Positions 18,286 through 27,070 of a stretch of DNA of 64,000 nucleotides are shown here, piece by piece (within the stretch, counting starts at the first letter, position 1; the number at the start of each line of letters is the position of its first letter). The notes under the pieces are model-generated. The model saw only the letters and a list, made by a program, of their open reading frames with translations, was not told the DNA's origin and searched no databases. Location: NCBI GenBank assembly GCA_014584295.1, contig JACTNC010000059.1:1-64000 (forward strand), written 5' to 3'. This stretch comes from Verrucomicrobiota bacterium. GTDB taxonomy: Bacteria; Verrucomicrobiota; Verrucomicrobiia; Opitutales; Opitutaceae. Both the position numbers and the translations under genes were made by a program.

Positions 18286-19235
18286 GAGCGCGATTGAAGG
18301 TCGTAGCATGGTCCGCCCTGGGCATGGGGCTTGTGCTCTCTGAGCATGTCTGGCTTGAAATGCATCCCCTCAACCTGAAGGAGGCATTGCGCTTTGTCCC
18401 ATCAAAGGAGGCCGCGGCTTCGGACGAGATGAAGCTGCCGGAGAATATGGCAACAGCATCATCCGCAGTCTGGACCGAGCCAAAGGATCAGGAGAGAGGA
18501 GTGGGCTGGTGCTTTGAGGTGTTCGCACCACCGCAGCTATGGCATCTGCATGAGAACGGTTCGTGGAGCCTCACATCGCCTGAAAAGAATGAGCCAGTTT
18601 CCGAACGCGAAGAACCATCCGAACCTGGATTTGGAATCGAGGTCATGGCAATTGTGCGCCAGCCCTTCCCGGTTCAGCTCGTAGGCTATGGGCTGACCCG
18701 GGAGGGGGAGCCTTTCGGCATCTTTGAGAATGCATCGGATGGAGACATCCTGGTCGCCCGCAAGGGCTCGGCCCTTGGCGGAATGGCCCATGTTGTCGAG
18801 GAGCTGATGGTTTTGCGCAAGATGTTCGGCGATCCCGATGAAAGCTCATGCCCGCTGGAAGTTGCGGAAGCACGTGTCAGAAATGCTTTGACGGGCGATA
18901 GGGTGACACTCAGCACACAGGAAAGGCTGTTTGTAGGAAGTCCTTGGATACATTACTGCTCGACCGAAGCCGCGGAGACAGGCAGCGCCTTGCTACATTC
19001 ATCAGTTTCCGTTGGTGCGGCGAGATTCAGAATCGCAGAACTGAGGACGGAGGATGGATCCGTGGAGGTCATAAGGGAACAGATTGATGGAAGTGCCTCG
19101 GATGCGAGGTGGTTTCATGTCCCGGTGATTGAATCCTTGGGCGATCCTGCAGTCACGATCGCGCAATCCGGTTTGGTGCGCCTGCGGCCTGGCGAACGTG
19201 TGTCGAGTCCCGGCGAGCAGTCCTCCGTGCAATGA
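18282..19235 (+). CDS. Amuc_1099-like envelope protein of the pilus locus
   Basis: A 317-aa protein with an N-terminal hydrophobic helix (about residues 7-22, 'VVAWSALGMGLVLSEHVWL'), likely a membrane anchor. The rest is soluble and acidic, with a segment 'FGIEVMAIVRQPFPVQLVGY' followed by 'GIFENASDGDILVARKG', a pattern of short beta-strands reminiscent of PilP/GspC homology-region domains that bind secretins. I do not recognise a named family by sequence. Overlapping starts and stops on both sides couple it to the Amuc_1100-like gene and the secretin, so a bridging role in the same envelope machine is the best inference. Confidence 0.55.
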   Translation: MRARLKVVAWSALGMGLVLSEHVWLEMHPLNLKEALRFVPSKEAAASDEMKLPENMATASSAVWTEPKDQERGVGWCFEVFAPPQLWHLHENGSWSLTSPEKNEPVSEREEPSEPGFGIEVMAIVRQPFPVQLVGYGLTREGEPFGIFENASDGDILVARKGSALGGMAHVVEELMVLRKMFGDPDESSCPLEVAEARVRNALTGDRVTLSTQERLFVGSPWIHYCSTEAAETGSALLHSSVSVGAARFRIAELRTEDGSVEVIREQIDGSASDARWFHVPVIESLGDPAVTIAQSGLVRLRPGERVSSPGEQSSVQ

Positions 19236-21427
19236 TCCTTACCATGTCTGCATTTCGAACATTTGGATTTTGTGTTCAATGTGTCGCAGTCGCCATTGGC
19301 ATGAGTGGCTTCTGCTTGCCGGCGGGCTTCTGCAGCCAACCCCAGATGAGCAGCCGGACGGGAGACCTTGAAGCTCGCGGAGTGAGCGTACCGACAGCGA
19401 TGCCTGCGGACGCTGAATCCGCCTCGCGAGGCGTCGTGGCGTCGGATATTCCTCGGCTCTTCAGCAAGGGCAGAGCTCAGTACCTGGCGGGTGACTCCGC
19501 GTTGGCGGAGGAAACGTTGCTGGGCGTGGTCCGTGGCGATCCGGATCACCGCGAGGCTTGGGCGTTGCTGGAACGAATTGCCGCAGAACGTGCCGCCTCC
19601 GATGCCCGCTCGCGCGAGCGCATGCGCTCCTCGATGGTCGAGGACGTCACAAAGGCGTGGCAAAGGCCCGCCGTTTTTGAGGAGCGATCGCCCCAAAGTC
19701 GCACGGTGAGCGGCCAGTCGCTTCCCCTTGCGCAGAAACTGGCGTCGATCCAGATTCCGGGCGTCAGTTTCAACCGGGTCGAACTGCTGCGGGTTGCCCA
19801 GAGCCTGAGCACGCTCGCGGAGGAGTTTGATTCGTCAACTGAAGGACCCAAGGGCGTGAATGTCGTGCTTCTGGATCCGTCGGACCGGAATCCCGTGGTG
19901 ACACTGAGCCTGCGCAACCTGTCGTTGAAGCGCGTGCTGGATTTTGTGACTGATTCCGTGGGCTACCAGTACGAGGTGCAGCAGGATGCTGTCGTGATTC
20001 GCCCTGGCGGAGAGACGTCCTCGCTCGATACGGCTTTCTTTCCGATCGCGCGATCCACCGTGATACGCATGACCGGAATCGGGGGAAGCCATTCACCCAC
20101 TGCAGGCGCCGCGACGGATGCATTCGGATCCAAGGGAAGTGAGCTTGCCGGTTCGACCGTCGCAGCTGCGGCGAGTCTTGCCGCCGGCGGAGGCGAGGCG
20201 GGGGCTTTGCGAGCCTTCCTGCAATCCGCGGGCGTGGTTTTCGATTCCACTCCGGGGGCAAGCCTTGCCTATGACGGATCCGCGATGATCGTGACCCAGA
20301 CGCCGCGCAATCTGGAACGCATCCGTAATATTCTCAATCGCTACAACGACGTCCGTCAGGTTGAGATCGAGGCCAAGTTCATGGAGGTGCAGCAGGGTGC
20401 GCTCGATGAAATGGGAGTCACCTGGAACATCGGGCGTCAGGCTCATCCGCGCACGGATCCGATCTCTGGCAAGACCGTCTACGATTCGTCCCAGTCCTAC
20501 ACGACGGATCGCGTAAACCGGACGCTGAGCGCGGCGTTCAGCGGATCTGCCAACGGAAATTCCATTGTAATCGACAGTCAGGCGGTTGCCAGCACAGCAG
20601 CTCCACGACTGCCGGGTGCGGTGGCACTGGCAGGTGAGGCCGCAAACCTTGCGGCGATTTCGGGCATTGTGGGTGACTTCAACGTCAATGCGATCGTCCG
20701 ATTGCTTGCACAAAAGTCGGGTAGCGACCTTCTCAGTGCTCCTCGGGTCACGGTATTGTCCGGCAATGCCGCAACGATCACGGTGGCGCAGGAACTCCGG
20801 TTTCCCCAGAGTTATGGGGAGATTCAGAGCCAGGTAGGCACCGGACGCACGGCTGCAGATGGTCTGGGCGGAGGCGCCGCCGGGGTGACGATCACCGCAG
20901 GAACACCGCAGGATTTCACAACAAGGAATGTTGGCGTTGAGCTGAGAGTGACCCCGACGGTGGAGGAAGACGATTATTCGATCAGCCTGGACCTTGCTCC
21001 CAAGGTGACGGAGTTCGAGGGCTTTGTGGAGTACGGTGGGCCGAGCGTGGCGGTGTCGGGCGGACGCACGGTGACGGTGCCGCCCGGTTTTTATCAGCCT
21101 GTCTTCTCAGTGAGGGAGGTAAGTACCAAGGTAACCCTGTGGGACGGTGCCACGCTCGTGATGGGAGGGCTCACCCGAGAAGAGGTAAAGAAGGTTCATG
21201 ACAAGGTGCCTGTGCTTGGGGACATTCCTCTTTTTGGGCGAGCGTTTCGTTCGAAAGGAGAGAGTTCGCAGAAGCGCAATCTGCTGATCTTTGTCACGGC
21301 CAATCTTGTCAGCCCAGGGGGCTCTCCGAAAAAGCAGACCGTCGGAAGTGTTCCTCCAAGTTCGCTCTTCCAGAACCCTACGATCGTGACCCCCGAGAAA
21401 TCGATGTCACGTGCGGTAGCGAAGTGA
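19232..21427 (+). CDS. Secretin (PilQ/GspD family)
   Basis: A 731-aa outer-membrane secretin. After a signal peptide it has a TPR-like segment ('LAEETLLGVVRGDPDHREAW'), then an STN/N0-like domain ('LSLRNLSLKRVLDFVTDSVG'), an N-domain with the typical 'IRNILNRYNDVRQVEIEAKF', and the secretin pore: 'LLSAPRVTVLSGNAATI', 'GVELRVTPTVEEDDYSI' and 'LWDGATLVMGGLTREEVKK' then 'VPVLGDIPLFGRAF'. It forms the ring through which a pilus or secreted protein crosses the outer membrane. It is the last of the four coupled genes. The layout equals Akkermansia Amuc_1098 relative to 1099-1101. Confidence 0.88.
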   Translation: MILTMSAFRTFGFCVQCVAVAIGMSGFCLPAGFCSQPQMSSRTGDLEARGVSVPTAMPADAESASRGVVASDIPRLFSKGRAQYLAGDSALAEETLLGVVRGDPDHREAWALLERIAAERAASDARSRERMRSSMVEDVTKAWQRPAVFEERSPQSRTVSGQSLPLAQKLASIQIPGVSFNRVELLRVAQSLSTLAEEFDSSTEGPKGVNVVLLDPSDRNPVVTLSLRNLSLKRVLDFVTDSVGYQYEVQQDAVVIRPGGETSSLDTAFFPIARSTVIRMTGIGGSHSPTAGAATDAFGSKGSELAGSTVAAAASLAAGGGEAGALRAFLQSAGVVFDSTPGASLAYDGSAMIVTQTPRNLERIRNILNRYNDVRQVEIEAKFMEVQQGALDEMGVTWNIGRQAHPRTDPISGKTVYDSSQSYTTDRVNRTLSAAFSGSANGNSIVIDSQAVASTAAPRLPGAVALAGEAANLAAISGIVGDFNVNAIVRLLAQKSGSDLLSAPRVTVLSGNAATITVAQELRFPQSYGEIQSQVGTGRTAADGLGGGAAGVTITAGTPQDFTTRNVGVELRVTPTVEEDDYSISLDLAPKVTEFEGFVEYGGPSVAVSGGRTVTVPPGFYQPVFSVREVSTKVTLWDGATLVMGGLTREEVKKVHDKVPVLGDIPLFGRAFRSKGESSQKRNLLIFVTANLVSPGGSPKKQTVGSVPPSSLFQNPTIVTPEKSMSRAVAK

Positions 21428-21472
21428 TCATTCTGCGCTGGCGCAGGACGCGCCGGGGCGTTTCGCTGGTGC

Positions 21473-22354
21473 ATGGCCAAGTGGCTTCTTATCGACGGAT
21501 TCAATCTCGCCTACCGCTGCTTTTTCGCGATTCCGGAGCTCACCCGCGCGGATGGCTTTCCCACGAATGCGCTGCATGGATGGGTGAAGTCCGTGTGGAA
21601 ACTGGAGGATCAGGAACGACCTGATGGAGTTGTGGCGTTCTTCGACCTTGGCGGATCGCAGGATCGCCTGGCGCTGCTTCCGGAATACAAGGCCCAGCGC
21701 GAGGAGATGCCGGAGGCGCTTGAGCGGCAGTTGCCGTACGTGCGGTCACTTACGAAGGCGATGGGGCTGGTGGGGGTTGAACAGGAGGGCGTGGAGAGTG
21801 ACGACCTGCTCGCCTCCCAGGCGGTGGCATTGGGACGGGCGGGGCACGATGTCCTGATTGTAAGTTCCGACAAGGATTTTGCCCAGATCGTGGATGATCG
21901 TGTTCAGATCATGCTGCCCCCACCGTCTGCGAATCCGAAACTCGGATGGCGTTTGCTGACGGCCGCTGGTGTTATCGAAAAATTCGGGGTGCCGCCGGCA
22001 CAGATTGCTGACTACCTGGCGCTCGTGGGCGATGCGTCCGACAATATTCCGGGGCTTGAGGGAGTAGGTCCGAAGACGGCGGCGAAATGGCTGCAGCAGT
22101 TCGGATCTCTTGACGGTGTTATTGCCGCGGCCTCGGAGTTGAAGCCGGAAAGATTTCAGACGGCGGTTGCTACGAGGGCGGACGCGCTCCGGCTGAATCG
22201 ACAGCTTACCACACTGAATTTGACGCTGCCCACGCGGCCTGCGGTGCGAGCCGAGCCCGACGTGTCGGAGCTGTATCGCCTTCTGGGTGAGCTCGAAATG
22301 AAGAACTGCCTCGCCGAGGCACAGAAGCGCTACACGCAGCGGGAACTCTTCTGA
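21473..22354 (+). CDS. 5'-3' exonuclease (FEN / Pol I N-terminal-like)
   Basis: A 293-aa stand-alone relative of the 5'-nuclease domain of DNA polymerase I. It starts 'KWLLIDGFNLAYRCFFA' with the first metal-binding Asp, has 'GVESDDLLASQA' and 'ILIVSSDKDFAQIV'-type blocks (second and third acidic sites), and the helix-3-turn motif 'IPGLEGVGPKTAAKWLQQFG' that grips DNA. Such enzymes process flaps and RNA primers. No polymerase domain is attached. It begins 45 bases after the secretin stop and may be transcribed from the same promoter, but a functional link to the pilus locus is not implied. Confidence 0.88.
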   Translation: MAKWLLIDGFNLAYRCFFAIPELTRADGFPTNALHGWVKSVWKLEDQERPDGVVAFFDLGGSQDRLALLPEYKAQREEMPEALERQLPYVRSLTKAMGLVGVEQEGVESDDLLASQAVALGRAGHDVLIVSSDKDFAQIVDDRVQIMLPPPSANPKLGWRLLTAAGVIEKFGVPPAQIADYLALVGDASDNIPGLEGVGPKTAAKWLQQFGSLDGVIAAASELKPERFQTAVATRADALRLNRQLTTLNLTLPTRPAVRAEPDVSELYRLLGELEMKNCLAEAQKRYTQRELF

Positions 22355-22381
22355 ATTTCGGCGACTCGACTGTGCGAGGGG

Positions 22382-23155
22382 TCAGGCTCCTGCGGGCGTC
22401 TCTTCAGCCATGCCTTCGCGTGACACTCCTTCCGGATCGAAGATGTAGCCGACGCCGTGTACCGTGCGGAACATGTCCAGCTTGATTCCGTGCTCCAGAA
22501 AAAGGTCTCGGACCTTGACGATGTACTGGTCGAGCGAGCGACTGCGAATGTCCGCGTGGATGCCCCAAACCGAATGAATCAGCGCCTTGCGTGTGATCAC
22601 GACGCCGCGATTGGCGGAAAGGTAGGCAAGGATGCCCAGTTCCTTGCGACCTAGCTTTTGCACATGGCCGTCTGGGAACGAAATTTCCAATCGGACAGGC
22701 GTCACCTGTGCTCCCGCAAACTCGAACGGTTCATCGCTGACCTTGACGTTCTTGGTGACGTTGAGATCGGCCTTTGATTCCGCCCTCCGGAGCACCGCGC
22801 GAATTCGTGCGACCAGTTCGGCATAGCCAAAGGGTTTGGTGACATAGTCGTCGCCGCCAAGATCGAGCCCCTTGACCTTGTTTACCTCAAGCGTGTTGCC
22901 TGTGAGGAAAATGGTGGGGACAACGATGTCCGCAGCGCGGAGCTCCTCCATCAAAGCGAATCCGGATTGATCGGGCAAATTGACGTCCAGAAGCATCAGG
23001 TTGGCAAAATTCTTCTTCAGGAAGCGCGCGGCGTGCTGGGCGCGGTTGCAAACCTGGGTCAGCATTCCGGCCTCCTCAAGGTGGAGGCAAATCAGTTTCG
23101 CCAGCTCATCTTCGTCCTCGACGACAAGAATCAGGGGTTTCGGTTCTGCACGCAT
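22382..23155 (-). CDS. OmpR/PhoB-type response regulator
   Basis: A 257-aa two-component response regulator. The receiver domain (about residues 8-125) has the acidic pair 'VVEDEDELAK', the phosphorylatable Asp in 'LMLLDVNLPDQSG', and the conserved Lys in 'DDYVTKPFGYAELVARIR'. The C-terminal winged helix (about 150-245) includes 'LGRKELGILAYLSANRGVVIT' split over the recognition region and 'VRDLF..GYIF'. It binds promoters when phosphorylated. No histidine kinase is adjacent, so it is an orphan in this window. It is convergent with the exonuclease and divergent from hisG. Confidence 0.9.
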   Translation of the reverse strand: MRAEPKPLILVVEDEDELAKLICLHLEEAGMLTQVCNRAQHAARFLKKNFANLMLLDVNLPDQSGFALMEELRAADIVVPTIFLTGNTLEVNKVKGLDLGGDDYVTKPFGYAELVARIRAVLRRAESKADLNVTKNVKVSDEPFEFAGAQVTPVRLEISFPDGHVQKLGRKELGILAYLSANRGVVITRKALIHSVWGIHADIRSRSLDQYIVKVRDLFLEHGIKLDMFRTVHGVGYIFDPEGVSREGMAEETPAGA

Positions 23156-23371
23156 GATTTCAGGGAAAGGAGAAAAACGGGCTAGGGTGACGGAGGTATT
23201 TGGAAGCGGAATTTGCCAGAATCCAGACCTTGGCAGTCCGGATGGTTTTTACAATTCGATTCTTTCGACAAAGCAGCACGGATTCGATGGGCGGGGCGGA
23301 CAGCGGGCGCGGGAGAAAGTTGCACAACGATTAGACTTGCGCACAAAATTGGCGTTCCTTGCTCTGGCGCG

Positions 23372-24256
23372 ATGTCCGCCCGTCCACCATTATTGATGCT
23401 GGGCCTGCCGAAGGGCAGCCTGGAGGAGTCCACAAAGAATCTGTTTGCAAAAGCAGGCTGGAAAATCACGACGAGTTCCCGATCCTACAAGCCGTCGATA
23501 GACGATCCGGAACTCGATGGCCGGTTCATCCGTGCCCAGGAAGTGAGCCGATATGTGGAGCACGGGTTCTTCGATTGCGGGCTTACGGGCTATGATTGGA
23601 TCCAGGAAAACAAGTCGGATGTCATCGAAGTCTGCGATCTCATATACAGCCGTGCATCGGTCCAGAAGTCGCGCTGGGTTCTCTGTGTGCCCGAATCGTC
23701 ACCGGTAAAGTCCCCCGCGGACCTGGCTGGCAAGCGCGTGGCCACGGAATTGGTCAACACGACCAAGCGCTATTTTGCCGACCTGAACATTCCCGTTCAT
23801 GTGGAGTTTTCGTGGGGAGCGACTGAGGTGAAGGTGCCCGACCTTGTGGATGCGATTGTTGACATCACCGAGACCGGCTCATCGCTGCGGGCCAACAAGC
23901 TGCGCATTGTGTCAACGCTGATGGAGACCAATACCAAGCTCATTGCCAACAAGGCGAGCTGGGCGGATCCGGTGAAGCGAAAGAAGATCGAGGTGATTGC
24001 CCTCCTGCTTCGTGGTGCCTTGGAGGCTGAGACGAAGGTGGGGCTGAAGATGAATGCGCCTCGGACCGCATTGGATGCGATAACGAAGACCATCCCGGCT
24101 CTTCGAAACCCGACAGTCTCCCCGCTCAGTCATCCCGACTGGGTGGCCCTTGAGACGATCATCGACGAAAGTGTCGCCCGGGAAATCATCCCGCAGCTCA
24201 AGGCCCTCGGCGCCGAGGGCATCGTGGAATATCCCTTGAACAAAGTCGTATATTGA
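23372..24256 (+). CDS. hisG: ATP phosphoribosyltransferase, long form
   Basis: A 294-aa HisG catalysing the first step of histidine synthesis (ATP + PRPP). It starts '[19 protein letters not shown]', contains '[20 protein letters not shown]' and the PRPP loop '[18 protein letters not shown]', and ends with an ACT-like regulatory domain ('[20 protein letters not shown]' ... '[11 protein letters not shown]'). This is the long, self-regulated form that does not need HisZ. The ATG at 23372 was chosen; the frame upstream to 23213 is poor in family residues. No other his gene is nearby, so the pathway is dispersed. Confidence 0.93.
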   Translation: MSARPPLLMLGLPKGSLEESTKNLFAKAGWKITTSSRSYKPSIDDPELDGRFIRAQEVSRYVEHGFFDCGLTGYDWIQENKSDVIEVCDLIYSRASVQKSRWVLCVPESSPVKSPADLAGKRVATELVNTTKRYFADLNIPVHVEFSWGATEVKVPDLVDAIVDITETGSSLRANKLRIVSTLMETNTKLIANKASWADPVKRKKIEVIALLLRGALEAETKVGLKMNAPRTALDAITKTIPALRNPTVSPLSHPDWVALETIIDESVAREIIPQLKALGAEGIVEYPLNKVVY

Positions 24257-24313
24257 CGAGCTTGGGGCGCCCGCGCCTTCCGGCGCCAGCGCTTCATCGC
24301 AATCCTTTCTGTC

Positions 24314-25192
24314 ATGGCCACCGTCACTCTCGGTCTGCTCCAACATTCCTGCTCTGCAAAACCTGCGGAGAACCTCAAGAAGGCGCTGTCGCTTGCCGAA
24401 GCGGCGGCAAAGCGCGGTGCGAAGATCATCTGCACCCAGGAGCTTTTTCGTTCGCAGTACTTCTGCCAGAGCGAGGATCACGCCAATTTTCAGCTCGCCG
24501 AGGCGATTCCTGGACCCAGTACCGCGGCCTTCCAGAAAATTGCAAAGAAGTACAACGTCGTCATCATCGCCTCGCTATTCGAGCGGCGGGCCTCAGGGCT
24601 CTATCACAACACCGCGGTGATCATTGATGCAGGGGGAGCGATCCTGGGCATCTATCGCAAGATGCACATTCCCGATGATCCACTCTTCTACGAGAAGTTC
24701 TACTTCACGCCGGGAGACACCGGTTTTCGTGCATGGCAGACACGCTATGGAAAGATCGGTGTCCTGATCTGCTGGGACCAATGGTACCCGGAGGGCGCTC
24801 GCCTCACATCGCTTCAAGGGGCCGAAATTCTCTTTTATCCCACCGCGATCGGCTGGCATCCGGGAGAGAAGGCCGAGTACGGTGTCAATCAGCACGGCGC
24901 TTGGGAGACCATCCAGCGCTCCCATGCGGTTGCCAACGGCTGTTTCGTGGCCTCGGTCAATCGTATCGGGCTTGAAACTCCGATCGGTGGACCCGGACTC
25001 GAGTTTTGGGGACAGAGTTTTGTTGCCGGGACCAGCGGTCAGATCCTGGCCAAGGCGTCGATCGACAGGGAGGAAGTCCTCATGGCAGATGTGGACCTCG
25101 GCAAGGTTGACGTGACCCGCACGCATTGGCCGTTTCTCCGTGACCGGCGCATCGACGCCTATAGCGATTTGACCAAACGGTTCATCGATTGA
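24314..25192 (+). CDS. aguB: N-carbamoylputrescine amidase
   Basis: A 292-aa nitrilase-superfamily enzyme that converts N-carbamoylputrescine to putrescine, CO2 and ammonia. The catalytic triad is present: Glu in 'ICTQELFRSQYFC', Lys in 'GIYRKMHIPDDPLFYEKFYF' and Cys in 'GVLICWDQWYPEGARL'. The segments 'NTAVIIDAGG' and 'FYPTAIGWHPGEK' match AguB rather than general nitrilases. The aguA gene starts 3 bases after its stop, so the two form a complete agmatine-to-putrescine route. Confidence 0.93.
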   Translation: MATVTLGLLQHSCSAKPAENLKKALSLAEAAAKRGAKIICTQELFRSQYFCQSEDHANFQLAEAIPGPSTAAFQKIAKKYNVVIIASLFERRASGLYHNTAVIIDAGGAILGIYRKMHIPDDPLFYEKFYFTPGDTGFRAWQTRYGKIGVLICWDQWYPEGARLTSLQGAEILFYPTAIGWHPGEKAEYGVNQHGAWETIQRSHAVANGCFVASVNRIGLETPIGGPGLEFWGQSFVAGTSGQILAKASIDREEVLMADVDLGKVDVTRTHWPFLRDRRIDAYSDLTKRFID

Positions 25193-25195
25193 CGG

Positions 25196-26317
25196 ATGGA
25201 TTCTCTATCTGCTGCCAGAAAATCCGCTTTCATGTCCCGTCGCACAGCCGCCGCCAACCTCGCCGTCAACGTGAACTCGGGCGAACCAACGCCCGCCGAA
25301 TTGGGTTTTCGCATGCCTGCGGAATGGGAACCGCAGGATGGGGTCTGGCTGTCCTGGCCGCACAAGTACTCGACGTGGCCTGGGCATTTTCGACGGATTC
25401 CCTCGGTGTTTGCCGGCATCGTTGCCCAGATCAGCCGGTTTGAGAATGTGCGCATCAATCTTGCGTCACCTCTCCGCAAGCGCGCGCGATCCCTGGTCGA
25501 AAAAGCGGGTGCGGATATGAGCAGGGTGACGTTCTACAATCATCCTACGGATGACTCCTGGTGCCGCGATCATGGGCCGATTTTTGTCAAGAATGACCGC
25601 ACGGGAGAGGTCGCGATCACGGACTGGAAATACAATGCGTGGGGCGACAAGTACCCACCGTACAGGAAGGACAACCTGATTCCGCCGCGCATCGCGCGTG
25701 CGCTTGGAATGCGGCGCTTTGAAAAGAAGATGGTGCTGGAAGGCGGATCGATCGACGTGAACGGAAAAGGCCTTCTCCTCACCACCGAGGCCTGCCTGCT
25801 GAATCCGAATCGGAATCCTGATCTGACGAAGGACCAGATTGAACAGAACCTGAGGGACTACCTCGGCGTGAAGACGATTCTCTGGCTCGGGGATGGCATT
25901 GTTGGAGATGATACGGATGGACATATCGACGACATCAGCCGGTTTTTTGCCGAGGACGGGATTGTGACCGTGGTCGAGCCCAATACCCGCGATGCAAATC
26001 ACCGCATCCTGGTGGAAAACTCGGAACGCCTGGAGTCGCTTCGTACGCCCAAGGGCGGAAAATTCAGGATTGTCGAGCTGCCCATGCCGAAGCCCGCGTA
26101 TTGCGAGGGTCAGCGGTTGCCGGCGAGTTATGCGAATTTTCTGGTGATCAATGGTGCGGTCCTGCTGCCCACGTTTCAGCAGCCGAAACGGGATGCACAG
26201 GCGGCCGAGATATTGGGCGCATGTTTTCCGGGACGCGAAATAGTTGGCATCGATTGTCTCGACTTGGTGTGGGGACTTGGGACCCTTCACTGTATTTCCC
26301 AACAGCAACCGGCCTGA
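25196..26317 (+). CDS. aguA: Agmatine deiminase
   Basis: A 373-aa (or 361 aa from the ATG at 25232) peptidylarginine-deiminase-type enzyme that converts agmatine to N-carbamoylputrescine. Family blocks are 'GFRMPAEWEPQDGVWLSWP', 'DDSWCRDHGPIFVKN', 'VLEGGSIDVNGKGLLLTTEA', 'DDTDGHIDDISRFF' with the catalytic His, and 'LVWGLGTLHCISQQQP' with the nucleophilic Cys near the C-terminus. It pairs with aguB immediately upstream. Putrescine made this way would serve as polyamine and possibly cell-envelope component. Confidence 0.93.
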   Translation: MDSLSAARKSAFMSRRTAAANLAVNVNSGEPTPAELGFRMPAEWEPQDGVWLSWPHKYSTWPGHFRRIPSVFAGIVAQISRFENVRINLASPLRKRARSLVEKAGADMSRVTFYNHPTDDSWCRDHGPIFVKNDRTGEVAITDWKYNAWGDKYPPYRKDNLIPPRIARALGMRRFEKKMVLEGGSIDVNGKGLLLTTEACLLNPNRNPDLTKDQIEQNLRDYLGVKTILWLGDGIVGDDTDGHIDDISRFFAEDGIVTVVEPNTRDANHRILVENSERLESLRTPKGGKFRIVELPMPKPAYCEGQRLPASYANFLVINGAVLLPTFQQPKRDAQAAEILGACFPGREIVGIDCLDLVWGLGTLHCISQQQPA

Positions 26318-26334
26318 TCATTTTGTCGCGACCC

Positions 26335-26808
26335 GTGAAAACCACATTTCTCTCCGCCTGCGCGCTACTGCTTTGTCTTGTGATTTCCGGATGTGAATCC
26401 GTGCGCTCCGACTTCAGCGCAGGTGTCCGCGAAAAAATACATGGGCCTGTTTTTCAGACGCGCGTTTTTGCGGGGACGCAACGCGACGTCTTTGAGGCAG
26501 TGCGGGCCTCTGTCGCTGGCATGGGTTACAAGATCACCCGCTCGGGCGCTGCCCAGGGAGTGGTCGAGGCTTTCAATGCACTGTCCACGGGAGAGACCCT
26601 GAAAACGACCCAGCAGCTTCGGCTTCAGGTACGGGTGTCGCCCGTTGCCGAGGGTTGCGAAGTGGCCGCGCTGTTCACCCAGATGCTCGAGAATGACTTC
26701 AACAAGGGACGGGGGCAGGCGACGGAGAACGCGGTTAAGAATACGTCCCTGTATGATGTGCTTTTCGGGCGCATCGCCGGAAATTTGCCAAAGCCGCCAT
26801 CTCCATAG
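26335..26808 (+). CDS. Small putative lipoprotein
   Basis: Reading from the GTG at 26335 (or TTG at 26323) gives a 157-aa protein with a lipoprotein signal: 'KTTFLSACALLLCLVISGC', in which LVISGC is the lipobox and Cys the lipidated residue. The body has a strand-helix pattern ('FEAVRASVAGMGYKITRSG', 'LRLQVRVSPVAEGCEVAALF') seen in small periplasmic proteins of unknown role. ATG-only calling would merge it into a longer frame that overlaps aguA by over 200 bases, which is unlikely. It starts 18 bases after aguA and may belong to that transcript. Confidence 0.72.
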   Translation: MKTTFLSACALLLCLVISGCESVRSDFSAGVREKIHGPVFQTRVFAGTQRDVFEAVRASVAGMGYKITRSGAAQGVVEAFNALSTGETLKTTQQLRLQVRVSPVAEGCEVAALFTQMLENDFNKGRGQATENAVKNTSLYDVLFGRIAGNLPKPPSP

Positions 26809-27070
26809 GGTGGGTCGCGCATTTAGGGCACTTGACTTGCACTGATCGGGTTGGATATCTCCCATGAATCCTGAATTTGGGGAGAATCGTCTTGCGATGG
26901 TGCAGCTTTGCACGCGATTCTGACACCTCGCGGCATTGTTCTTGGTCGGGCTGACGTTGCCGCACGGTTCCCGTTGGCCCTTTAAGTCAAATCAACCTTC
27001 AACCCACGGCTCTTCGGAGCCCCACGATGAGATGCAGTCCTGGAACAGCGGCATCTTGTCGTTTTTGCAC

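Noticed and set aside
26832-26860. TTGACT with ATATCT 17 bases later, upstream of rpsA
   Set aside because: The -35 is good, but the -10 matches TATAAT poorly at that spacing; not enough to call a promoter.
26936-27070. N-terminal extension of rpsA
   Set aside because: The residues do not match S1 and the ATG at 27071 gives a normal-length protein.
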